DNA of 64,000 bases, taken from contig NC_083383.1 in the NCBI RefSeq assembly GCF_031755915.1, forward strand, positions 3,600,001-3,664,000, read 5' to 3'. The position numbers were made by a program, and so were the translations under genes. This document shows positions 13,086 through 24,200 of this stretch, in pieces. How positions within the stretch are numbered: position 1 is the first letter of the stretch; every line of letters begins with the position of its first letter. This DNA is from Ziziphus jujuba (lineage: Eukaryota; Streptophyta; Magnoliopsida; Rosales; Rhamnaceae). The notes under the pieces were generated by a model. It was not told where the DNA came from. It searched no databases and saw nothing but the letters and a program-made list of their open reading frames with translations.

Positions 13086-14420
13086 ACTAACTGATGTCTG
13101 TCCGAGCTAAGTTGTGTCTGGCCGAGCTAAGTTGTGTCTAGTCGAACTAACTGATGTCTGTCCGAGCTAACTTATCTCTGGCCGAGCTAAGTTGTGTCTG
13201 GCCGAGCTAACTGATGTCTGGCCGAGCTAAGTTGTGTCTGGCCGAGCTAAGTTATGTCTGTTCGAGCTAAGTTGTGTCTGGCCGAGCTAACTGATGTCTG
13301 TCCGAGCTAAGTTGTGTCTGGCCGAGCTAAGTTATGTCTGGCCGAGCTAACTTATGTCTGGCCGAGCTAAGTTGTGTTTGGCCGAGCTAAGTTGTGTCTG
13401 GCTGAGCTAACTGATGTCTGACCGAGCTAAGTTGTGTCTGGCCGAGCTAACTGATGTCTGGCCGAGCTAAGTTGTGTCTGGCCGAACTAAGTTGTGTCTG
13501 GCCGAGCTAAGTTGATGTCTGGCCGACCTAACTGATGTCTGTCCGAGCTAAGTTGTGTTTGGCCGAGCTAACTGATGTCTGTCCGAGCTAAGTTGTGTCT
13601 GGCCGACCTAACTGATGTCTGGCCGAGCTAAGTTGTGTTTGGCCGAGCTAAGTTGTGTCTGGCTGAGCTAACTGATGTCTGACCGAGCTAAGTTGTGTCT
13701 GGCCGAGCTAACTGATGTCTGGCCGAGCTAAGTTGTGTCTGGCCGACCTAACTGATGTCTGGCCGAGCTAAGTTGTGTCTGGTCGAGCTAACTGATGTCT
13801 GGCCCAGCTAAGTTGTGTTTGGCTGAGCTAAGTTGTGTCTGTCCGAGCTAAGTTGTGTCTGGCCGAGCTAACTGATGTCTGTCCGAGCTAAGTTGTGTCT
13901 GGCCGAGCTAAGTTGTGTCTGGCCGAGCTAACTGATGTCTGGCCGAGCTAAGTTGATGTCTGGCCGACCTAACTGATGTCTGTCCGAGCTAAGTTGTGTC
14001 TGGCCGAGTTAACTGATGTCTGTCCGAGCTAAGTTGTGTATGGCCGAGCTAAATTGTGTCTGGCCGAGCTAAGTTGTGTTTGGCCGAGCTAACTTATGTC
14101 TGGCCGAGCTAAGTTGTGTTTGGCCGAGCTAACTGATGTCTGGCCGAGCTAAGTTGTGTCCGGCCGAGCTAACTGATGTCTGGCCTAGCTAAGTGATGTC
14201 TGGCCTAGCTAAGTTGTGTCTGGCCGAGCTAACTTATGTCTGGCCGAGCTAAGTTGATGTCTGGCCGACCTAACTGATGTCTGTCCGAGCTAAGTTGTGT
14301 CTGGCCGAGCTAACTGATGTCTGGCCGAGCTAAGTTGTGTCTGGCCGAGCTAACTGATGTCTGTCCGAGCTAAGTTTTGTCTGGCCGAGCTAACTGATGT
14401 CTGTCCGAGCTAAGTTGTGT
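13086..14420. repeat. 20-bp minisatellite array, about 65 copies
   Basis: The array is made of two alternating 20-bp variants, CTAAGTTGTGTCTGGCCGAG and CTAACTGATGTCTGTCCGAG. Occasional 21-bp units read GTTGATGTCTGGCCGACC. The 21-bp variant followed by CTAACTGATGTCTGTCCGAG recurs near 13511, 13951 and 14251, about 440 and 300 bases apart, which suggests a higher-order pattern from segmental duplication. It starts directly after repeat copy A and ends just before the second 33-bp tag. It has no long open frame and no unique spacers. Confidence 0.95.
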
Positions 14421-14440
14421 CTGAGACATGGGTGTCCGAT

Positions 14441-14473
14441 ATAAAATATCCGATGTATGGGTGTCCGATGTAT
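14441..14473 (-). repeat. 33-bp tag, copy 2 (3' side of the RPA-like gene)
   Basis: It matches 7051-7083 at 31 of 33 positions in the same orientation. A related piece (ATGGGTGTCCGATATA) immediately precedes it, so short degenerate copies of GGGTGTCCGAT are locally repeated. It is separated from the minisatellite by about 20 bases. Confidence 0.75.
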
Positions 14474-14944
14474 TAGCCTCCACCACTTGAATACTTAAAA
14501 CAAGTCTTTTATCTTCAGGTATGGACACGCCCTTTTGAGAATGAATTACTTTCTAGATAAAGGCAGCAATGTTGCATCACCAACTCTTAGATGAACAGAA
14601 AATCTAGAAAAGCAGAAAATCTGAAAAAGCAAAAACCATTATTGTTCGTAAATAGATTCTAGCTTCATCCTTTCAATTTTATTTGTTTTTTATACACCAA
14701 TATTGAGATGTTTTAGATATTTAGTGAGAATAAATTAATTTTAAAACTAATGAAAACATAAACAATTTATTTTGATTCTAGTCCATTATCATGAAATTTA
14801 ATTTATTCATGGATTTATATATTAACTAAAAGAAACACAAAAACTCATAATTACTATTTTACTTTTGTTAAACAAAAAGTTGTCATAAAATACTTGTGTC
14901 ATAGATGAATCTATCTTAGCATCATTGCTATCTTCCTAAGATAA

Positions 14945-15008
14945 ATTGCAAGATTTAATAGAAATGTATTAGGTTATACCTAAATCAATTTCTATTACAT
15001 CTTGCAAT
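14945..15008. repeat. Near-perfect hairpin, about 30-bp stem with a 3-base loop
   Basis: The left arm, 14945-14974 (ATTGCAAGATTTAATAGAAA...), pairs with the right arm, 14978-15008 (...ATTTCTATTACATCTTGCAAT), with a few mismatches and one extra base. It lies about 210 bases beyond the RPA-like stop codon on the gene's 3' side. It could be a transcript 3'-end structure, a miniature element or part of a Helitron end. It is longer than the usual 16-20 bp Helitron terminal hairpin. Confidence 0.8.
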
Positions 15009-15219
15009 GTAAAAAATAATAATATTAGTGTAACTATCATAGTATAGTCTAAATATGCTATAAATTCACAAAAGACTGATAATAATCTACTTATGAACTG
15101 ATAGTAATCTATCATGTCCACATTAACAAAAAGATGGTTCCCATGATAACGAATTAAGCATTGTCTTTAAGCTCGGCAAACTGCTTCCTACTCCCTTCAC
15201 CAAATTGTAAATGAGAACT

Positions 15220-18200
15220 TTAAAGATTCAGCGCTATTGGATCTGCCTCACCTGCACTTTTGGAAATCATCAGCTTTAGTTTCTTTGTTGCATTGTTTCT
15301 TGCAGTAGGCTTTGAAACCAAATCAGCTAGGACTTTATCTTCATTGCTCATTTGCTCTATCTTAGCATTGTCAACACTTCCAGATATATCTGATTTTGAA
15401 AGTTGCAATATATATGCATTAGAACATTAAATAAAAGCTCATGTAATTTCACTTAGGATATAATGTATCAAACATGTTCATACCTCTCAATTCAGTTATG
15501 CCTAATGATTTTCCACTTTGCTCTTCAAAAATTTCTAAAACTTGACTAACTTCAGCATCATTTGAAGTATCTGTTTGTGTTAATGTGTTGATTTCTTTTG
15601 AAATAGTATCACAAACAGAAAGGATTGTGTATTTCCATCTTGTAATATCACGATATTCATGTTTAGATGCTTTAACTTGAATTAGAAGCTTATGACTACT
15701 GGATAATGTGGCAATTTTTTCAATATCTTTAACAGAATCCTAAAAAAAAGAAAGTTTCACAGTTAGTACTCACATAAGCATTTACATCATTTATATATGT
15801 TTTTTCAAAGAACAAGTTAAAACTAACCAGTCATTTCCACAAACACATATGAAAAGAATTATATTACCCCATCAGATTTATTCATCAACTCATATGCAGT
15901 GCAACCAAGAAATTTTTCAGCTTGATTTTCGAACAATGTAGCATTCAATGATGAAGACTCATCTATCAAATCAACAATGACTCGGCACCTGAATAAAAGA
16001 AGAATTACCAGTTAGAGGTTATAATTAATCATAAAATAAATAATATGAAATGTCTTATACAATAATTGAATAAAGTATTTCATATTATACAAAATTGAAG
16101 TGGCACTGGGTGGAGAGAGTAGAGGCAAAGATTGAGGCATTAACCTAATGGATTACAACAAAAGGTGATGAAGTAATAATGTAGATGAAGTAATAATCTA
16201 TATGACAAAGAGAAGCTAAGTATTTAGAGAACAAAAATTTATGGAGTTCTATATTTTGCTTACTAAACTATAAATAAAAATTCCTAATGAACATGCTTAA
16301 CATAAAAGATGGCTCATTTTGTTATTTTTCTTTGTTTTGTGTTGCAATCCTTAAACACGATCTCTGTTTAAGTTTGATTTTTGAGTTTCAAATAATGATG
16401 ATTAATTTCAATTATTAATTTTTGTGGATCTCAATTATTATGGCAACTAAATATCCGAAAATACTCAAAAGACAGTGGAGTTTTTCTTGCAACAAATCTT
16501 GTTATTTTGGCTAGCAAGCACGATCCTCAATCATAATGTAGCCTGTTTTTGCTTTTAAATGCAGCATATTGACAAATGAGCAAAAGTTGTAGAATGGGGT
16601 GATTGCTATGGGGCTCAACAAATGTACAAATCGATCAGTGCAAGGTATAATCATATCTTTTTTCTGTTTTATTCTTGTCCTATTCATTTAGATCAAAGCT
16701 TTATCTTATGTTTCACACCTGAGATGAAAAATATAATATCATTGATTATAAATTTTTCATGCATAATTAATTAGTGTGTTTTTAATGGAGAAAAAAACCC
16801 AGTAGTTGTAAGTTACAATCATAGAATGATGATTGCATAATTGGACGATAATAACAATAATAATAATAATAATAGCAACAAATATTTGTATGCATACCTT
16901 GGCATAGCTTTAACTTGATCATGTCTGCAATACAAGCAGTTAAACCTCTGTTCAAATTCATATCCAGTTGCTTTTGTGCATTTTTCACAGCTTAAGTACC
17001 AAAAAGGTTGAATCAAATTTGTCACTTTGATGTGACCATTGATCCAAAAGCTTCTCCTCTATTTACATAATGAAAAGTACAAACATATCTTAATATTATA
17101 GTTGTTAATAATTATAAACAAAATAATAGTCAAGAAATTTACCGTATTAAGTTGATTATCTATCATCTTAATGGTAATGATGTCCTCAGCAGAAGGAAGT
17201 GTAGACAGTGACTTTGTCTCAAGACCAATCCTTCCACATATTATGTCCATGGCTTTTTCAGCATTAGCATTATACCTGTAATTGCTCAAATTAATTATTG
17301 CTATTTTTATTTTTTATACAAGAAAAATTGTTCTAAATTTAAACTCCAATATTAGTTTACCAAATTGATAAAGCAGCTGCTTGTGGTATCTCTGGTTCAA
17401 TAACAAATGAACTGGAGGATTTGGTTGAAAGCGAGATACCTGTATGATGATATAAATAATACAAATATGCATGTAAAAAATTGAATTAATAAAAACTAAT
17501 TTAGAAAATTGCTGACTATTTTAATTACATAAAACTTGTTCAAAAATAACATCAATTGTAGTGTAGTCATTAAGGAAACATACCATTATATGAGCTAACT
17601 TTAAGTCGACATCCAATTATGATTGGTTTTCTATTAATAATATTCAAAATTTGAGTACATTCATTGTTCACAAATTGGTTCCACATGGTGAGCATCACAG
17701 TATCCATACTGTCCATAAAATTAAAATCAAAATTCAGAAAAATGTTTATTAACTTATTTAATAATTAATAATTATTTTTATTTTTTTGGAGTACTTACTT
17801 ATCATTCATCAAAGTCATCTCTTGGACAATCTTTAAGCCATCATTCGTGATTATCTCCTTTTTTGGCTTGATTTCAATCGCTATTCCAATCACATCTGAT
17901 GATAAACAAATTCAAAAGTTAATTAAAATGTTATAGATCATTAGAAATTTGTCCACATGATGAATTAAATATAAATGAAAAGTTATAAAATATAGCTGAA
18001 CAAATTGACTATATAGACAAACATACCGACGTGGGATAGAGAATCAATATAAGTGTGTAGTCGTGAGAACGGAACAAAGTTGTAAACAGCAGGCACAATT
18101 ATCTCTGAATCTCCAGTCACTTCTTCCACAATGGTTCGACCATTTATAGTCCATTGCAAATTATTTTGAACAATCTGATATTGTGCACCAATTTCTTTAA

Positions 18201-18529
18201 CTCAAGCATTAGAAATATAATAATTTTTCCCAATTATGAGTGTGTCTCGGAAGATGTGGATGTCTCCACCATATATTGTGGCCTGGATCTTATTACCCTA
18301 TATAAGAAAAACAAGAGACTTAAAATTGAGTTATATATGAAACAAATTATACAAAATAAATATATTATCAAAACAAACTTACTTCTTCATCAGCTAAGAT
18401 TAACCTTTGATATTTGTTTGGACTTGATTTAGAAACTCGTGGCATTGCTTTCTCAATAACCACCACTTTTACTGTCCAACCTCTTTGTTGAGCTTGAATA
18501 TCCTTAATTAGCTTTACTTCTCTAACCAT
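15220..18529 (-). pseudogene. RPA 70-kDa-like ssDNA-binding protein of a Helitron, one nonsense codon
   Basis: Ten exons on the minus strand join in phase with GT/AG introns: 18529-18383, 18297-18027, 17895-17799, 17708-17584, 17439-17361, 17275-17143, 17058-16898, 15988-15868, 15739-15484 and 15389-15220. They total 519 codons plus stop. The N-terminal OB fold reads GWTVKVVVIEKAMPR, then KYQRLILADEEGNKIQATIY. The C-terminal OB fold has the zinc-binding set CEKC...CLYC in exon 7. Codon 81 is TGA (18202-18204, within NYYISNA*VKE), where relatives usually carry a sense codon; CGA to TGA by C deamination is a simple explanation. No other stop or frameshift was seen, so the lesion looks recent. 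Proteins of this family bind single-stranded DNA and are thought to help rolling-circle replication. The gene lies upstream, in transcription order, of the Rep/helicase gene on the same strand. Confidence 0.88.
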
Positions 18530-18946
18530 TTTGCTATATTATATTTTAGAAAAACATAAAATGAAATCACTATGAATCAAATAAACCAAATTATAGATGA
18601 CATAGTCATTGACTATTTATTTATTTTTTAGACTGAGAGAAAAAAAACAATGACCATCACGATCTCTTGTGGGATTGCATGCTCTCCTACTACTTTTTCT
18701 TTTTTCTGTTTTTTTTTACTGTTTTTTTTTCCCCAACATAAATACATGTTGGTTTTTCATATATCAATATGTGATATTGGGTGAAGAACTGAAATATAAA
18801 TCATATGCATGTGCACACAAAAACAATGAAAAATGCAAAGATCCATGGACAATGAAATTCATGAACTCACAAAAGAATTGAAATGCACGAGGAAATTAAA
18901 TAATAAGACAAAGGAATGGAAAAAATTAAAGTTACCAATTTTGTAG

Positions 18947-19649
18947 TGAATAACACAATCCTCAGGTTCTTTGTCGTCACTGATAAAAAGAGTAGGGGGA
19001 GAGAAAAGCTGAAAACAAAAAAAAAAAAAATAGAAAAGAAAAAAAGCCAATGGCATTTAAATACTGAAAACCAAGGAAATAGGCTTTAAAATATTATAAA
19101 TCAAAATCTTTACTTACATGGTAAGGCAAAGTCTTTTCTGAAGTACAATAATGAAGTCCAGAATTTTGTATAAAGTACAACAACTCTATCCTTACCATAC
19201 TGTAAGTCATCATAACCATAATGCATGCCATACCACAACCCCTGACACTTGTATGGCAAAATAAAAAAAGAAGCATAAAATGTGGATCTCACCAGTATGG
19301 CAACTGTTGAAGATCAAATATGTGATGGAACATTCAAGGATTTTAATTAACGTAATAGATAAAAGATAAAAGGCTAATGCAAATCAATAGTTGGAGTAAA
19401 TCCAATCCATTATTTATTAACAAAATAGTCCAGCCCATTTAACAGAAATTTATTTAATATTTCTGGCTGAGCTAAGTTGTGTCTAGCTGAACTAACAGAA
19501 ATTTATTTAATAAATTTATTTTTTTTAATTTACTTTGAAAATCATATATATATATATATATATATATTGTATGCACATATTTATATACACATCAAAATAT
19601 AAATTATTTCTTCATTTTACATTTATTTTTTTATATATATTGGATCAAA
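18947..19649 (-). repeat. 0.7-kb repeat, copy B (5' side of the RPA-like gene)
   Basis: This is the second copy of 12398-13085. Relative to copy A it has several substitutions in the exon-like block, including loss of the CAG acceptor (CAAG instead). It also carries a 34-base island of the minisatellite sequence and a longer TA run. Beyond ATTGGATCAAA it diverges into CAGTATCCCACGTGCTTTGCACATG, a short imperfect palindrome of the kind seen near plant Helitron ends. Confidence 0.9.
19441..19512. repeat. Minisatellite island between 19-bp direct repeats
   Basis: AACAGAAATTTATTTAATA at 19441-19459 is repeated exactly at 19494-19512. Between them lies TTTCTGGCTGAGCTAAGTTG followed by TGTCTAGCTGAACT, which is 1.5-1.7 units of the 20-bp satellite found at 13086-14420. 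The island is absent from the matching place in copy A. Confidence 0.85.
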
Positions 19650-20034
19650 TCAGTATCCCACGTGCTTTGCACATGTATTGATATGTAATAATGTTAGTGT
19701 TATTAATCATAGATTGTTTTATACTAATTATTATAATTATTATTTTCAAAATAGATAATTTATAATAAAAATCCATAATATTTGCAAATAGATATCAAAA
19801 TAAATAAATAACTAAATGTGATAATTTACCTGAAAATAATCATATCCTATCCCTTTCTTTCATTTGTCCACTGCTGACTGTTTTTCTCTTCTTAGATCTT
19901 CAATTTGTTCTCATTTTGGCAGCAAGAACTAAAAATAAAAAAATAAAAAAGTAAAAAATAAATTTTTAGCGATGGTTTTTGGAATTCAGTCGTTGAAAAA
20001 GGAAAAAATCTGACTTTTTATGTAAAAACATCGG

Positions 20035-20301
20035 CTATTATGTATAGGTTTTTAACGATGTTTTTATCCTTGTCATACTATTGTAAAATGAAACAAAAAA
20101 AGGATAGATTTGGATAAATGAAATTGTAAAAAAAAAAAAAAAAAGTAAAAAACAAAGAAAAGAAAACTATTATGTATAGGTTTTTAACGATGTTTTTATC
20201 CTTGGCATACTATTGTAAAATAAAACAAAAAAAGGATAGATTTGGATAAATGAAATTGTAAAAAAAAAAAAAAAAAAAAGGTAAAAAACAAAGAAAAGAA
20301 A
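20035..20301. repeat. 132-bp direct tandem duplication
   Basis: 20035-20166 (starting CTATTATGTATAGGTTTTTA) is repeated at 20167-20301 with very few differences, mainly in A-run length. The high identity suggests a recent duplication. A related AACGATGTTTTTATCC motif occurs in both copies. No coding potential. Confidence 0.9.
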
Positions 20302-21177
20302 AGCCAAAACGCACGAAAAGTAGTCGTTTTGGAACCATTTTAAACAGTAAAATATGACCAAAATTTGGGAGTCCTTCTCGCTCATAGTATAGACTAAAGG
20401 ATATATATATATATATATAGTAAATTCACTAACTTCAAGTTGAATGAAATTTCATTTCCATGATGAGGAAAATCCTCCATGTTTATAAATCGATGAATAT
20501 ATTGTATCTGTCTGGTCGTTATTAAATATCAATTAACACCCTGCATGTGTTTAGCTGCAGTGTAGCTCTGGATGGTACTTTAACTCTAGGTAGCACCCAC
20601 AAGAATCTAACTTTTGAATTTGATATACTCAAAGCTATGATGCCCATGACCATTTGGCATTTCTAATTGATTTGGCGTTTAAAAAGATGGGACACGTAAT
20701 CTGTAGAAATACATATTCGGACAAACTAATATTAACATCCTTTTCAGGTTGTATACAAATATTTGATAATGTAAAAGTATTTTTAATTGTATTATGAAAA
20801 TGTAATCCTCGTAAGAATTTACATTCATTTTTAGTGAAGTATTAAAGCATTGTAAAAAAAAAAAAAAAAAAAAAATTGTATAAAGCAACGAACTGCCTTG
20901 ATTTCTCAGGTTAATTAATATTTTATTCATATAAAAATATTTTGTGATTAAAAGTTTAGTTTAGTTTTTTATTATTGTTATTATTTTGGCGCCTGGCCAA
21001 GGTCACGAGTCACAAACAAAGTTATTAGGGAAAAAAAAAACACTCACAAATGAAGTTATGCCCGCTTTCCCTGCGAGGTTAAATGCGTAATTTTAAAACT
21101 ATCAGTGAAGCTCATCGAGTTTGGAGGCGCAACCCAACGGCCCCCCAGTAACAGTATATTTGAGAAAGAGCGCGTGC

Positions 21178-21181
<4 letters not shown>

Positions 21182-21213
<32 letters not shown>
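21182..21213 (+). repeat. (CT)n microsatellite in the probable 5' UTR
   Basis: About 16 CT repeats end eight bases before the ATG at 21221. CT-rich tracts are common near plant transcription starts and in 5' UTRs. The tract lies inside the expected leader of the SPOC gene. Confidence 0.85.
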
Positions 21214-21217
<4 letters not shown>

Positions 21218-21220
21218 GCC

Positions 21221-24200
21221 ATGGCATCGGCGGAGCAGCCTCTGAAGAAGCGTAAGCTTTACGAATCCCAACACCAATCCAAACTGGAACCAGAACCAGG
21301 AACAGCGCGGACACCGCCACAAACCCTAGGCCATGGCCAGAGCGGCGTCAAGGCTCCATCGCCACAGTCTCACGAAGAAATTCTCAAGAAACGGAGGAAC
21401 AGAGATGAGATTCGTAGCGTCTACAACTGCTACAAGCGAATTAAGTTTTGCCTCGCCCAGAAAGATTCTGCTCTCACGCCTGAACTCGAACAAGTGTATC
21501 TCTCCCTCATTACTGCTTCTAGAGGTTTGTCTTCACATGTTTCAATTAGTGTTAGGACTCAAGCTCTTTAGGTTTTAAAATCATTTGTCTTATCAAATGC
21601 AATAAGAATCGCTTTTGCTATTTTTGTGTGCAATTTATTTGTCTTTTTGGAGTTACATAGGTACTTTGGAAAAGACAAAATGGCGGTACTAGGTTTAATT
21701 GAGTGCAGTCTTTTGATTTTGAAGATTCCTGTAGCTAAAAAAATTAAGGAACAAATGGAAGGTGATTCTAATTGGATTTATTTTAAAGTGAATTTAGTAC
21801 ACCATTGAAGGAGTTTCTTTTTCTACTTTAATTGAATTTGATGATTAGAGTTTGGGCTTATTGCTTCTAAACTCACATGAAATTCCTATTTGCTTCTAAA
21901 CTCATTTACTGACTGTGAATTGAAAGCCCGGATGTGCCTTTGTTGCTGTTTGCATGTATAAAGAAAGATTCAAAGGTAACCTTATTTGCATGAAAATGAT
22001 ATTTGTTCCTTCCAAGGTTGATCAATTGGGAAAGAATGGGGTGGTCGTGGTTCGAACCATATGATCTTTGTGAAATTTAAATGCAAAGACATTGTGCCTT
22101 AACTTTATTTTACGTGCGTTCTGTAACCACTGTACCAAATAACGTCTAAGCTATTTTAGAATCTGCGAAAAAGGAAATTTTTTGTATATGATATAGAATA
22201 TAAATATCTTCTTAATCTGCATATGTTTTATCTATCTGTAGTGCTATTCTGATGTATCAGTTTCCACTAGCTTTGCAGGTTGTACAAGTGTACAACGTAT
22301 TGTGGCTGATCTCATTCCTCGGTATGCGTCATACTGTCCAACTGCTCTTGAAGCTGCAGCTAAAGTTGTTATCAATATGCATAATTGGAGCTTAGCGCTG
22401 ATAAACAGAGGAGAGGATGCTGATGGGGTTTCTTTTCAGACTGCTAGATCTTGTATTCTTGGTCTATCTGATATTTGTTGTGTTGCTTCTTCAGAAGCTC
22501 CAACGTCATCTGTCATCCAGGGCATTTGTTCTGTAGTTTTCCAGAATGTGCTCACCTTCTTCATATCTTCCTTTGAGGGGAAGGATATATTTCACATGTT
22601 CAAGAAAGAAATTGTAAAAATACGAGATTCTGCTGATAATTATTTTGATGAGCTAAATAAAAAAATTTCAGATGAAAATGAATCTTCATTGGTACTACTG
22701 TTCAAGCTACGTATTCTTAGTCTACTCAGGATTTTCTTTCGTTACCCTAAAAGTTTGCTTGCAGCCTGTTTTGATCTCTTCAACTCATCTACGGCAGAGG
22801 GAGTTAAGAAAGAAGTTCTGTTTTTCCTAAGTCAGGTGACGAGCAGGCTCGATCTTGATTGTCCCCCTCCAGTGCATAAAACTAGGGAAGATCATAAGTC
22901 AAATAGTGGTTCTGCTGAGATAGGTGCGACCCTTAATGAGATTGCATGTCGGGAGCTATTCTCAGATGACAAAAATGTTTCTGAAGATGTATCTCCAGTT
23001 TGGAAACGCTGCTTGTTAGGACTGGTAGTACTTAGAAGTTTCTCTATGTACTCTGTATTTTATGCTATGCACATTTTTCTTATGTTTGTTTTGAAAATTT
23101 CTGAAGGCTCTACAGCTGCACAGTTGAAATTTCATTTTCTTACTGTTAACTTGAGGTTTTGCATTTATTGCTATTTCTAAAGGTTGACGTTTTTCTTTTA
23201 AGTTGTGGAATGCCTTGAAAATGGGAGAGAAAAAGGGGGTTGGGGTTTGATCAAGGGGGGTGGATCATGAAGTGGAGATTGTTATTGGGGACAACACATA
23301 TCAAACAATCTCCAACCCTGAATTGATTGCTGAAAGGAAGAATGCAGCCTAGATGTAGAGGATGGGATGGGGAGAGGGGGAGAGAGGATAAAAATATCTT
23401 GTCCTAATAATGCATACACCTTGGAGGAAGATTATTCTCTTAAATTAGTAAAAATGTTACATCTATTGCACTAAGGAATTCACTTTTATTTACTATAATG
23501 TCTTTGTCCTGGTCCTGAACCTTCATAATTATGACATAATTTGCTGTTTTAAGTCATGGCTAAATGCATCCTTCAAATGGAATGTTGAGTAATTTTGGAT
23601 GGTAAATGGTTAAATAAATTATAGATGAACATAACATAGGTACAATATCTCATTCCCATACTAAAGTGGAGAAAGAGATTAGTTTTCTGTGACAATTGGT
23701 GTAATATATTGTTGGTTGTGACTGTTTCATTTATCTTTCCTTTGTTTGGCTTCGTTTTATTTTATTTTACATTGTTTTTGTATGAGAAGAGACATAGTGT
23801 TTGGGTTTTTCAATTGCTTAAAAGTGACAAGTAATTCTAATGTGCTTTATATTAGGATTATCTAGTTAGATTTTAAAGAGGGCAGTTGCTTTTGATCTGA
23901 AGTAGTTATTGATAATAAGTTTTAAAATATTTGAAATATTAGATGGAGGAATTTTGCATCTTAGAGTATAAACTTGTCCTCATAAATCTAAAGGATCCTG
24001 GAAATAAGTGTAATGTTTTCTAGTAGTTGATAGTAAGACATTGTTAATCTGTTAATTGATGGCATGCATATCCATTTACTGTTATCCTGCCTACCCATAC
24101 TAATGTTTTCCACCATTTTTTTCCTTTTGAAAAATATCTTATGCAGGTTCTTGTCAAAGATCCATCACTGCAAAATTGGATATTGTCAAAATACAAGAAG

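Larger units (their letters stand above)
14441..19649 (-). mobile_element. Helitron unit 2, carrying the RPA-like gene
   Basis: This second unit has the same plan as unit 1: a 0.7-kb 5' segment (copy B), one gene on the minus strand and the 33-bp tag on the 3' side. RPA-like genes are well known as accessory genes of plant Helitrons. It has no Rep/helicase of its own, so it would need a helicase in trans or be part of one larger element with unit 1. Exact termini were not determined. Confidence 0.65.
19650..21220. other. Intergenic region between the Helitron block and the SPOC gene
   Basis: No gene was supported. It contains an exon-like stretch on the minus strand (about 19832-19925, AG/GT bounded, with a broken frame reading EQIEDLRREKQSAVDK), a 132-bp tandem duplication and a TTTTTAGCGATGGTTTTTGG motif near 19960. 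That motif resembles subterminal repeats of CACTA- or Mutator-type elements. The last 60 bases are probably the 5' UTR of the SPOC gene. Confidence 0.5.

Noticed and set aside
13086..14420. CRISPR-like regular repeat array
   Set aside because: The 20-bp units are contiguous, with no unique spacers, and the sequence is plant nuclear DNA. It is a minisatellite.
22040..22100. tRNA-like T-loop (GGTTCGAACC) in intron 1 of the SPOC gene
   Set aside because: No matching acceptor, D or anticodon arms could be drawn around it.
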